Below the pieces are notes generated by a model. The model made no database searches, had not been told where the DNA came from, and saw only the letters and a program-made list of their open reading frames with translations. A DNA stretch of 32,481 bases, taken from Candidatus Magasanikiibacteriota bacterium. GTDB taxonomy: Bacteria > Patescibacteriota > Patescibacteriia > Magasanikbacterales > UBA922. A program made the translations under genes and the position numbers. Within the stretch, counting starts at the first letter, position 1; the number at the start of each line of letters is the position of its first letter. Location: assembly GCA_016214105.1 (NCBI GenBank), contig JACRPD010000025.1, positions 1-32,481 on the forward strand. The letters run 5' to 3'. Shown piece after piece: positions 16,202 to 23,928 of the stretch.

Positions 16202-16672
16202 ATGTCAAACAACGAAGCAAAAATCAGAGACCGGGAGGGTAAAGCATGGCTTTACACTGACGTGGTTAAAGAACATTTTTTTAATCCTAAAAATTTATTA
16301 AAACACGGGGAAGAGAAAGACTATAAGGCCGACGCGTTAGGGCGGGTTGGCTCGCCGGCTTGCGGGGATGAAATGGTTTTGTGGTTGAAAATTGATAAGA
16401 AAAGTGAGAGAATAACTGAATGCAAGTGGCAGACTTTCGGGTGCGCCAGCGCGATTGCTTCCACTTCAATGTTGAGTGTGATGGTCTTGGAGAATGGCGG
16501 GATGACGATTGAGGAAGCGTTAAAAATCAGGCCGCAGGATATTTTAGCGCGATTGGGCGGTTTGCCGGCGCGGAAAATTCACTGTTCCGTGCTTGGCGAT
16601 CAGGCATTACGATCAGCTATAAACGATTGGTTTCAAAAGACGGGGCAACCTAAGCGCACTGTTACTGTTTAA
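16202..16672 (+). CDS. iscU: Iron-sulphur cluster scaffold IscU/NifU-like
   Basis: The 156-residue scaffold has the three cluster ligands C54 (PACGDEM), C81 (TFGCASAIASTS) and C128 (KIHCSVLGDQAL). The Asp after the first Cys, important for cluster release, is D56. It receives sulphur from the cysteine desulfurase just upstream and builds clusters for target proteins. The N-terminal 15 residues are a short polar extension. The start is 1 nt after the upstream stop, so the genes are translationally coupled. No IscA, HscA/HscB or SufBCD is visible nearby, so the pathway is minimal. Confidence 0.93.
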   Translation: MSNNEAKIRDREGKAWLYTDVVKEHFFNPKNLLKHGEEKDYKADALGRVGSPACGDEMVLWLKIDKKSERITECKWQTFGCASAIASTSMLSVMVLENGGMTIEEALKIRPQDILARLGGLPARKIHCSVLGDQALRSAINDWFQKTGQPKRTVTV

Positions 16673-16688
16673 TACATTAAAAAATATT

Positions 16689-16874
16689 ATGAAAATCAAC
16701 ATTGACCAGGAGAAATGCATCGGTTGCGGAACGTGTGTGGCCATAGCGCCAAACACTTTTCGCATGAACGATGAAACGAACAAGGCTGAAGTTATCAATC
16801 CGCCTGGCGACAGCGAAGAAATTATCAAAATGGGCGTGGAAAGTTGTCCAACCGCGGCAATAGTCATTGAATAG
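16689..16874 (+). CDS. Ferredoxin with one [4Fe-4S] cluster
   Basis: The 61-residue protein has the single-cluster pattern C10-x2-C13-x2-C16 and a distant C53 followed by Pro (ESCPTAAI). It is acidic, as electron carriers usually are. It sits at the end of the iron-sulphur operon and may supply electrons for cluster assembly or to an unidentified oxidoreductase. It lies 16 nt after iscU and 3 nt before rsmI. Confidence 0.95.
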   Translation: MKINIDQEKCIGCGTCVAIAPNTFRMNDETNKAEVINPPGDSEEIIKMGVESCPTAAIVIE

Positions 16875-16877
16875 TAT

Positions 16878-17543
16878 ATGGGTAACCTGTTTGTAGTTGC
16901 TACCCCCATCGGCAATTTAGGCGACATAACTCTGCGCGCGCTTGAAACACTTAAAAGCGTTGATTTTATTTTATGCGAAGACACCAGACATACGCAAAAA
17001 TTATTGAATCATTTTGAAATTAAAACACCGACGATTAGTTATCATCAACATAGTGATGAAAAGAAAGTTAGAGAGATTAAAGAGCTGCTAAGCGCGGGTA
17101 AGAATTTGTCGCTGGTTACTGATGCCGGGACTCCTGGAATTTCCGACCCAGGCAGTTGGCTCGTTCGCCAATTAACAATAGAACAATTTAACAATTTAAC
17201 AATAATACCAATACCAGGTCCATCAGCCCTAACCGCCGCGTTATCTCTGTGTGGTTTTGATACAAGTAAGTTTCTATTCCTTGGCTTCCCGCCGCACAAA
17301 GGTAGAGCGAAGTTTTTTCAAGAAATCGCGGAAGCGAAACACACGGTCGCGTTTTATGAATCATCGCACCGAATTAAAAAATGTTTGACCGAACTGTCTG
17401 GTGTTTTAAATAAACATCAACAAATTTGCGTTGGTCGCGAATTAACCAAACAATTTGAAAGCATTTACCGCGGGACGATTGAAGAGATTTTAGAAATGAA
17501 TGTGCCGGAGAAAGGGGAGTTTGTTGTTATCGTTAATAAATAA
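16878..17543 (+). CDS. rsmI: 16S rRNA (cytidine-1402 2'-O)-methyltransferase RsmI
   Basis: This SAM-dependent enzyme methylates C1402 of 16S rRNA at the decoding centre. Family motifs: LFVVATPIGNLGDITLRALETL, CEDTRHTQKLL, LVTDAGTPGISDPG, IPIPGPSALTAALSLCGF and FYESSHRI. A short AT-rich repeat (AACAATTTAACAATTTAAC, 17180-17200) replaces part of the usual loop before IPIPGPSA and is translated in frame. At 221 residues it lacks the longer C-terminal extension of some members. Confidence 0.95.
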   Translation: MGNLFVVATPIGNLGDITLRALETLKSVDFILCEDTRHTQKLLNHFEIKTPTISYHQHSDEKKVREIKELLSAGKNLSLVTDAGTPGISDPGSWLVRQLTIEQFNNLTIIPIPGPSALTAALSLCGFDTSKFLFLGFPPHKGRAKFFQEIAEAKHTVAFYESSHRIKKCLTELSGVLNKHQQICVGRELTKQFESIYRGTIEEILEMNVPEKGEFVVIVNK

Positions 17544-17547
17544 AAAT

Positions 17548-18207
17548 ATGGGCAATCCAGAATCTTTCAATCCATTGAAAACGGAAGAATCTTACGGTTT
17601 GATTCCAAAGTTGGGTTCAGCGGAAATAAATGGAAGACCGATGGAGTCGCCGAATGTTGCCGGTAATTTAGAAGCTGTGGATGAGCTGGCAACTATTCTT
17701 GAATCCATTGAGGATAGAACGCACAGACAAAGATTGGAGGCGATATTTAAAGGATTGATAAACGGAAGATCTGATGAGGAAATATTAGATGAGCTTGAGA
17801 GGGTAGAAGGGAAAAGAATTAACCGACCAAGGCTGCGTTCCGTCTATAGGTATTGTAGAAAAAAATATTTACGTGGTAAATTTCCAAACATACCGGCCAC
17901 TTTGGGAGAACTAAGAGAGTTTGTAAGAGGTAAAGCCACAGAGAGATCAGAGGAAAAGAGAAAGAAGCATTTGGCGCAGCTGTCAGATGAGTTGATAAGA
18001 TTAGCCGGCGAAAAACAAACCGAACAAATCAAACTGGAACAATTAATCATTGAGTATTTGCTTAGCGGAGGATCAAGAGAGTATCTGGCTAATGCGGGAT
18101 TACGCACGGATGAGGAAATATTAAAAGTAAAAGAGGCGGTACTAAATCGTTTAGGAATACCATTAGGTTTTAAAAAACAGAGAATCGTTGGTCTCTCCAG
18201 AATCTAA
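17548..18207 (+). CDS. Helical hypothetical protein with HTH-like repeats
   Basis: I do not recognise this 219-residue, highly charged, helix-rich protein. Two stretches look alike: LINGRSDEEILDELE..INRPRLRSVYRYCRKK and LLSGGSREYLANAGLRTDEEILKVKEAVLNRLG. Both resemble the helix-turn-helix of regulators in which 'GxSxEEI' opens the turn, so a tandem HTH DNA-binding protein is possible but not proven. No membrane segment or signal peptide is seen. I chose ATG 17548, 4 nt after the rsmI stop. The 3' end runs into a large hairpin (18188-18263). Confidence 0.65.
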   Translation: MGNPESFNPLKTEESYGLIPKLGSAEINGRPMESPNVAGNLEAVDELATILESIEDRTHRQRLEAIFKGLINGRSDEEILDELERVEGKRINRPRLRSVYRYCRKKYLRGKFPNIPATLGELREFVRGKATERSEEKRKKHLAQLSDELIRLAGEKQTEQIKLEQLIIEYLLSGGSREYLANAGLRTDEEILKVKEAVLNRLGIPLGFKKQRIVGLSRI

Positions 18208-18263
18208 TCCCTCATGACAGCTTGTACTGCCCGAGCAAGCGCTACAGATTCGAGAGAGACCAA
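18188..18263. repeat. Large hairpin over the 3' end of the HTH-like gene
   Basis: TTGGTCTCTC (18188-18197) pairs perfectly with GAGAGACCAA (18254-18263), and GAATCT (18200-18205) with AGATTC (18246-18251). An inner GCTTG/CAAGC stem is nested within. The stop codon of the upstream gene is inside it. There is no T-run, so it is not a plain terminator. Confidence 0.7.
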
Positions 18264-18303
18264 ATATATTAAACAAAAAAATCTTGATTTAGTCAATTAA
18301 ATT

Positions 18304-19833
18304 ATGCCAAAAACTTTTTACCTCACCACCACGCTGCCTTATGTGAACGCCGATCCGCACATTGGTTTTGCTCTGGAAATCATCCAGGCTGACGCGCTGG
18401 CGCGTTACCACCGATTGTTAGGCGAAGAAGTGGTGTTTAATACCGGCACTGACGAGCATGGCTTAAAAATTTATCGCAAAGCGTTAGAGAATCATGAGGA
18501 TCCGCAAACGTATTGCGATCGATATGCCGCGCGGTTTGACGCGTTAAAACAGGCGTTGAATTTAAGTTATACCAATTTTATCCGCACCACAGACGATCAT
18601 CACACCAAAGCGACGCAAGAGTTTTGGCTGAGGTGTTTTAAGAACGGGGATATTTATAAAAAAAATTATAAAATAAAATACTGCGTTGGTTGCGAGCTGG
18701 AAAAGACTGATTCAGAGTTGGTTGATGATAAATGTCCGGTGCATCCAAATTTAAAAATAGAATTAATTGAAGAAGAAAATTATTTTTTTAAATTTTCTAA
18801 ATATAAAAAACCATTATTAAAGTTTTACAAAAAAAATCCGAGTTTTGTCGTCCCAGGCAATCGTCTGCAAGAAATTAAAAATTTTGTAGAAAGGGGATTG
18901 GAGGACTTTAGTATTTCCCGCTTAAAATCCAAAATGCCTTGGGGGATTCAGGTTCCAAATGATGAAGACCACGTGATGTATGTTTGGTTTGACGCGCTTA
19001 TTAATTATATATCAACACTCGGTTGGCCCAATGATGAGAAAAAATTTAAAAACTTTTGGCCGGGCGTGCAGGTAGCTGGGAAAGATAATCTGCGACAACA
19101 AAGCGCGATGTGGCAAGCGATGCTGATGTCTGCTGATCTGCCAGCTTCAAAACAAATTTTTATCCACGGTTTTATCACTTCCGACGGGCAAAAAATGAGC
19201 AAATCGCTTGGTAATGTGGTTGATCCGTTTGAATTGGTGGAAAAATATGGTTCGGCAAGCTCACCACGAGTTGGCACGGACGCGGTTCGTTATTTTTTAC
19301 TTGGCGCTTTGCCGCCGGATGATGATGGCGATTTTAGTATTGAGCGTTTTGAGAAATTCTACACCGCGCATTTGGTAAATGGCGTGGGCAATCTGACTTC
19401 GCGGATTTTGACAATGATAGAAAAGTACTGCGACAGCCGCGTGCCTGACGGAAAGGCGGAGGACATAGGACACAAGACCGAGGAATTTTGGAAAAGATTT
19501 AATGCGTATTTCAGCGAGTACAAGTTTGATGAGATTGTTAAATTGGTAAATGGTTTTGTGGCAGAACTTGATACTTTAATTTCCGAAGAAAAGCCATGGG
19601 AGAAAATAAAGAACGGCGTGAATATTCAACCGATGTTGTATCAATTGGCGGAAAGCTTGCGTCAAATCGCTTTGGCGCTTCTGCCAATAATTCCCGAAAC
19701 CGCGGAGAATATTTTGTCACAGCTGGGGATTGACGCGGATAAATTGGATATATTAGAGAAAGAGATAGAACGAGGCAAATTAAAATCCGGCGCGAAAATA
19801 AGAAAGAGCGGGATTTTGTTTCCACGGCTATGA
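18304..19833 (+). CDS. metG: Methionyl-tRNA synthetase
   Basis: This class I synthetase charges tRNA-Met. The HIGH motif is DPHIGFAL and KMSKS is KMSKSLGN. The zinc knuckle is C-x2-C ... C-x2-H (CVGCELEKTDSE ... DKCPVHPN). The C-terminal anticodon-binding helical domain is present, but there is no extra tRNA-binding (EMAP-like) domain. An 8-residue insert (SASSPRVG, 19251-19274) interrupts the usual VEKYGTDAVRYFLL after KMSKS and derives from a TTCGGCAAGCTC-type repeat. The stop overlaps the mnmA start by 4 nt. Confidence 0.96.
   Translation: MPKTFYLTTTLPYVNADPHIGFALEIIQADALARYHRLLGEEVVFNTGTDEHGLKIYRKALENHEDPQTYCDRYAARFDALKQALNLSYTNFIRTTDDHHTKATQEFWLRCFKNGDIYKKNYKIKYCVGCELEKTDSELVDDKCPVHPNLKIELIEEENYFFKFSKYKKPLLKFYKKNPSFVVPGNRLQEIKNFVERGLEDFSISRLKSKMPWGIQVPNDEDHVMYVWFDALINYISTLGWPNDEKKFKNFWPGVQVAGKDNLRQQSAMWQAMLMSADLPASKQIFIHGFITSDGQKMSKSLGNVVDPFELVEKYGSASSPRVGTDAVRYFLLGALPPDDDGDFSIERFEKFYTAHLVNGVGNLTSRILTMIEKYCDSRVPDGKAEDIGHKTEEFWKRFNAYFSEYKFDEIVKLVNGFVAELDTLISEEKPWEKIKNGVNIQPMLYQLAESLRQIALALLPIIPETAENILSQLGIDADKLDILEKEIERGKLKSGAKIRKSGILFPRL
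19251..19274. repeat. TTCGGCAAGCTC repeat insert in metG
   Basis: The first 12 nt match the centre of the typA and alaS inserts. The 24-nt stretch exactly separates KYG from TDAVRYFLL, which are adjacent in the family. Confidence 0.75.
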
Positions 19834-20957
19834 TAAAGAAAAAAGAAAAGGTGTTAGTGGCAATGAGTGGCGGCGTGGATTCTTCCGTGGCCGCTGCTTT
19901 ATTATTAAAGCAAGGTTATGATGTGACGGGAATGTTTGCTGTAAATTATAATGCTAATATACAAATGAATGCTAATGCTACTAATGGTGATTGCTGGTTG
20001 CCGGATTATAGAGATGCGGTGCGGGTGGCGGCGAAGCTGAGGATTAAATTGATTAAATTGGATTTTCAAAAAGAGTATAAAAAACTAGTTTTGGATTACA
20101 TGTTTCGCGAATACCGCGTCGGCCGGACACCCAATCCGGATGTGACGTGCAATAAATTTGTGAAGTTTGGGGTGTGGTTGCGAGCGGCAAAGCGGTTGGG
20201 ATATGCAAAATTAGCTACGGGGCATTATGCGAAATTGAGTCAAAAGTCTATAAAGTCAAAAGTCTATAAAGTCAGATTGCTACAGGCGAAAGATAATAAT
20301 AAAGACCAGACTTACTTCTTGCACCAATTGAATAAAAAACAATTACAGCATGTTTTGTTTCCACTCGGCAATTATTTGAAGTCGGAAGTCCGAAAGCTGG
20401 CGCGAAAATTTGATTTGTCCACAGCTGATAAGGAAGAAAGCATGGGGATTTGTTTTGTCGGCGAAGTGCCGATGAGAGAATTCTTGCAAGCATCGATTGC
20501 ACAGAAGAAAGGAAAGACTTCACTGAGCGATGGCACGATTGTGGGCGAACATGACGGATTGGCGTTTTATACGATTGGTCAACGCGAACGATTGGTAATT
20601 ATGAATTATGAGTTAGGAATTAAGCGCGACGAGCCATTGTTTGTCGTGAATAAAGATGTAAAAAATAATCGCTTAATTGTCGGCTACGAAGATGACGCTC
20701 TGTTATACAAAAAAGAGATTAAAGTCGGTAACGTTAGTTGGATTAGTGGACATTCTCCCAAGTTTCCGTTAAAATGTATGGTGAGGTTGAGGCATAGACA
20801 ACCGCTACAGGAGTGTCATTGCGAGGAGGAGCTCGCGCGACTACGAAGCAATCTCTTGGTACGATTCGCGAAACCACAACGGGCGGTAACGCCCGGACAG
20901 TTCGCGGTATTTTATAAAAATAATGAATGTTTAGGCGGCGGTGAAATTTTATTATGA
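19830..20957 (+). CDS. mnmA: tRNA-specific 2-thiouridylase MnmA
   Basis: MnmA thiolates U34 in the tRNAs for Lys, Glu and Gln. The PP-loop is AMSGGVDSSVAA, and the two catalytic cysteines are in NPDVTCNKFVKFG and MGICFVGEV. The C-terminal beta-barrel ends in AVTPGQFAVFYKNNECLGGGEI. Three repeat insertions are translated in frame: a tandem GTCAAAAGTCTATAAA (20239-20274), an ATTATGAATTATGA-type word giving IMNYELGIK (20598-20624), and a REP-like element (about 20815-20862) between RHRQPLQ and RFAKPQRAVTPGQ. Start and stop each overlap the neighbouring genes by 4 nt. Confidence 0.95.
   Translation: MIKKKEKVLVAMSGGVDSSVAAALLLKQGYDVTGMFAVNYNANIQMNANATNGDCWLPDYRDAVRVAAKLRIKLIKLDFQKEYKKLVLDYMFREYRVGRTPNPDVTCNKFVKFGVWLRAAKRLGYAKLATGHYAKLSQKSIKSKVYKVRLLQAKDNNKDQTYFLHQLNKKQLQHVLFPLGNYLKSEVRKLARKFDLSTADKEESMGICFVGEVPMREFLQASIAQKKGKTSLSDGTIVGEHDGLAFYTIGQRERLVIMNYELGIKRDEPLFVVNKDVKNNRLIVGYEDDALLYKKEIKVGNVSWISGHSPKFPLKCMVRLRHRQPLQECHCEEELARLRSNLLVRFAKPQRAVTPGQFAVFYKNNECLGGGEILL
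20815..20862. repeat. REP-like element inserted in the mnmA coding region
   Basis: GTCATTGCGAGG and GAAGCAATCT are the same words as in the repeat at 1-104. Translated in frame it adds about 15 residues (ECHCEEELARLRSNLL) to the C-terminal barrel of MnmA. Confidence 0.85.
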
Positions 20958-22891
20958 TAATTTCAAACGAACTTCGCCAAAAATATCTAGACTTTTTCAA
21001 AAGCAAAGCCCACGCGATTATTCCGAGCGCTTCTTTGATTCCGGAAAATGATCCAACAACTTTATTTACCAGCGCGGGGATGCAGCCGATGATTCCGCAT
21101 CTTTTGGGCGAACCGCACGCGCAAGGGACGAGAATCGTTAATTCGCAAAAATGTTTTCGCACGCAAGATATTGACGAGGTGGGGGATAATCGGCATACAA
21201 CTTTTTTTGAAATGCTCGGCAACTGGTCTTTGGGCGATTATTTTAAAAAAGAACAAATTGAATGGATGTGGGAGTTTCTTATCAAGAAATTAAATTTTGA
21301 TCCGAATAAAATTTTTATCACTTGTTTTAGAGGAGATGTAAAAAACAATATCCCTCGCGATGAAGAAGCGGCAAAAATTTGGCAGGAATTATTCAAATCA
21401 GTTGGCGTCAAAGCCGAGATTGTTAATAACTCAGAAAAAGATGGAATGAAAGGCGGACGGATTTTTTATTATGCAGCTGATAAAAACTGGTGGAGTCGCG
21501 CTGGTGTGCCGGAAAAAATGCCGGAGGGCGAGCCGGGCGGGCCGGACAGCGAAATGTTTTTTGATTTTAGCCCTTCGACAAGCTCATGGCAAGCGCACCA
21601 CGATGAACAAAAATACGGTAAACACTGTCATGTAAATTGCGACTGCGGTCGTTTTGTGGAGATCGGAAACAATGTTTTCATGCAATATGTAAAAACCAAA
21701 AACGGCTTTAATGAATTAAAACAAAAAAATATAGATTTTGGCGGCGGGCTGGAGCGGATGACCGCGGCTTTGAATAATAATCCGGATATTTTCAGAATTG
21801 ATTTATTTTCCGGCGCGTTGAAAAAAATTGAAGAATTATCCGGCAAAACATACGGCGCGGATGAAAAAGAAACTTTCGCGTTCAGAGTTATTTTAGATCA
21901 TCTGCGCGCGGCCGTTTTTTTAATCGCTGACGGCGCTGTGCCGTCCAGAAAAGATCAAGGATATTTTACTCGCCGTTTGATTCGCAGAGCGGTGCGGTTT
22001 GCCGCTAATCTCGGCATCAGTCAGCTTTTTACGCCTGTTATCGCCAAAGAATATATCGAAACCTACAAAAATGTGTATGCGGATTTATTTAGCCAACAAA
22101 ATTTAATTTTATCTGAATTGGAAAAAGAAGAAAGTAAATTTAGAGAAACGCTTGAGCGAGGAATTATGAATTATGAATTAGGAATTAAGGGCTTGGCGGC
22201 CAAAGTGATTCCCGGGGATGTTGCGTTTGATCTTTATCAGTCATACGGTTTTCCGATTGAGATGACGATTGAGTTGGCCAAAGAGAAGGGAATAGATGTT
22301 GACGTGGCGGGTTTTAACGAAGAGATGAAAAAACATCAGGAGGTTTCCCGCATAGGCGCGGAACAAAAATTCAAAGGCGGATTGGCCGGGACAGGGGAGA
22401 TGGAGACAAAATATCACACGGCCACGCATTTGCTTTTGGCGGCGTTGAATCGCGTGTTGGACGGCTCTTCGGCCATTCGGCAAGCTCATGGTGGTGAGTC
22501 GTATCGAACTGCAAGCTCAGAGCGGGGCGGGATTTTTCAAAAGGGGAGTAATATTACAGTGGAAAGATTACGATTTGATTTTAATTATCCGGAGAAATTA
22601 ACTGTGGAACAAATTAAATCCGTGGAAGATTTGGTTAATGAAAAAATAAAAGAAGATAAAAAAGTTGAGATGTTGGAGATGCCGAGAGATGAAGCATTAA
22701 AAACAGTTAAAGTTTCTTTTGACCCGAGCAAGTATCCGGAGATTGTTAAAGTATATAAAATCGGAGATTTTAGTATGGAACTTTGCGGCGGTCCGCATGT
22801 TGAACACACCGGAGCTCTGGGTCAGTTTAAGATCGTTAAAGAAGAAGCCAGCAGCGCGGGAGTAAGGAGAATAAAGGCCATTCTTCTCTAA
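20954..22891 (+). CDS. alaS: Alanyl-tRNA synthetase lacking the C-Ala domain
   Basis: The class II core is clear: FTSAGMQPMIPHLLG, RTQDIDEVG.NRHTTFFEMLGNWSLGDYF, and GGGLERM. The editing site is complete with H-x3-H (HTATHLL) and C-x3-H (CGGPHVEHTG). The protein stops at 645 residues, directly after VKEEASSAGVRRIKAI, so the C-terminal C-Ala domain (oligomerisation and tRNA binding) is absent. Translated repeats: PSTSSWQA (21572-21589), IMNYELGIK (22163-22189) and SAIRQAHG with its downstream stretch (22467-22527) next to the editing motif. The start overlaps mnmA by 4 nt. Confidence 0.95.
   Translation: MIISNELRQKYLDFFKSKAHAIIPSASLIPENDPTTLFTSAGMQPMIPHLLGEPHAQGTRIVNSQKCFRTQDIDEVGDNRHTTFFEMLGNWSLGDYFKKEQIEWMWEFLIKKLNFDPNKIFITCFRGDVKNNIPRDEEAAKIWQELFKSVGVKAEIVNNSEKDGMKGGRIFYYAADKNWWSRAGVPEKMPEGEPGGPDSEMFFDFSPSTSSWQAHHDEQKYGKHCHVNCDCGRFVEIGNNVFMQYVKTKNGFNELKQKNIDFGGGLERMTAALNNNPDIFRIDLFSGALKKIEELSGKTYGADEKETFAFRVILDHLRAAVFLIADGAVPSRKDQGYFTRRLIRRAVRFAANLGISQLFTPVIAKEYIETYKNVYADLFSQQNLILSELEKEESKFRETLERGIMNYELGIKGLAAKVIPGDVAFDLYQSYGFPIEMTIELAKEKGIDVDVAGFNEEMKKHQEVSRIGAEQKFKGGLAGTGEMETKYHTATHLLLAALNRVLDGSSAIRQAHGGESYRTASSERGGIFQKGSNITVERLRFDFNYPEKLTVEQIKSVEDLVNEKIKEDKKVEMLEMPRDEALKTVKVSFDPSKYPEIVKVYKIGDFSMELCGGPHVEHTGALGQFKIVKEEASSAGVRRIKAILL
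22467..22527. repeat. Repeat insert in the alaS editing domain
   Basis: It begins with 25 nt identical to 8551-8575 in typA and continues with GAACTGCAAGCTCAGAGCGG. It adds about 20 residues between HTATHLLLAALNRVL and FQKGSNITVERLRFDF. Confidence 0.8.
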
Positions 22892-22960
22892 ACCTCCCCC
22901 TCGTAGGGCTTCGTCGTGAGCGCCCAGCCGAACGGGGAGGCGGGGAGGGGGTCTCAGCGA
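22890..22960. repeat. G+C-rich palindromic repeat after alaS
   Basis: CCTCCCCCTC at the left and GAGGCGGGGAGGGGG at the right pair across a loop holding CGTCGTGAGCGCCCAGCCGA. It resembles the 5818-5955 repeat in style and could also act as a transcription end. Confidence 0.6.
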
Positions 22961-22980
22961 GTGTAGAAAAAAACAAGCCT

Positions 22981-23928
22981 ATGTTTTTCAAGTTTTTAGA
23001 AATAAAAAAATCGTCCATAGCTGGAAAAGGGATTTTTAGCAACAAGAATTTTAAAAAAGGGGAAGTAATTTTTACCGTGCATGGTCCTATTGTCAAATAT
23101 TCAAAAGATCCTGATTGGAGAATAGGGGAAGATTGGTTACAAATAAGTCAAAACGCTTGGAAAATTCCCTATCGGGATAATCCGTGGATTTTTATTAATC
23201 ATTCTTGTCAACCGAATGTCGGTCTTAAGGGAACCTCAACAGTTGTCGCCATTCGTTCAATCTATAAAAATGAAGAAATTGTTATTGATTATTCGTGGAC
23301 CGAAGCCTCTGAGAAAGGTTGGCACATGATATGTCACTGCGGAGCGCCAAACTGTAGAAAACTGATACAAAGTGTACAATTTTTGCCAGTAAATATATTT
23401 AAAAAATACAGACAGTATATACCTGCCTATCTGCGCAGTAGATATATTAAAAATAAGGTGTACGAAAAAAGAGATAAAAAAGGCGATTACAGATTGTATG
23501 CCAAAGATGTGATTAAAAAAAATGAGTTGGTATTTCAGGTAGAAGGGACGAAGATAACGTACCCGAAAAGTCCAAATTATAAAATTGGGTACAAATGGCT
23601 TGGGATTGGTAAAAGAGAGTGGATAATACCTTATCAGAATAATCCATGGTGTTTTTTCCGACATTCATGTACTCCGAATGTAGGTTTACGCGACAGAGAT
23701 AAAGTAGTCGCCATGAGGAAAATTCGTGCTAATGAAGAGATTACTATTGATGACTCTATTTCCGAAGTTGATGTCAATTGGTCGATGACATGTGCTTGTG
23801 GCGCAAAAAATTGCAGAAAGATAATTCGATCCATACAATACCTTCCATTGCGACTTTTTCAAAGGTATAAATCATATATACCTCCGCTTTTTAAAAAAGT
23901 GTACAAGGAATATAATAATTATGTTTAA
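22981..23928 (+). CDS. Tandem double SET-domain protein
   Basis: Two SET-type halves lie head to tail. Half one (1-150) has GKGIFSN, NHSCQPN (73-79), IDYSWTE (102-108) and a post-SET Cys trio CHCGAPNC (118, 120, 125). Half two (about 151-315) repeats this order: YRLYAKDVIKKNE, RHSCTPN (227-233), IDDS (256-259), CACGAKNC (271, 273, 278). It lacks the Asn of NHSC and the catalytic Tyr, so it looks inactive or altered. SET domains transfer methyl groups from SAM to protein lysine. The substrate is unknown and ribosomal or DNA-binding proteins are only a guess. The two halves also share QFLPVNIFKKYRQYIP / QYLPLRLFQRYKSYIP, which proves internal duplication. It overlaps the GtrA-like gene by 8 nt. 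Confidence 0.88.
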   Translation: MFFKFLEIKKSSIAGKGIFSNKNFKKGEVIFTVHGPIVKYSKDPDWRIGEDWLQISQNAWKIPYRDNPWIFINHSCQPNVGLKGTSTVVAIRSIYKNEEIVIDYSWTEASEKGWHMICHCGAPNCRKLIQSVQFLPVNIFKKYRQYIPAYLRSRYIKNKVYEKRDKKGDYRLYAKDVIKKNELVFQVEGTKITYPKSPNYKIGYKWLGIGKREWIIPYQNNPWCFFRHSCTPNVGLRDRDKVVAMRKIRANEEITIDDSISEVDVNWSMTCACGAKNCRKIIRSIQYLPLRLFQRYKSYIPPLFKKVYKEYNNYV

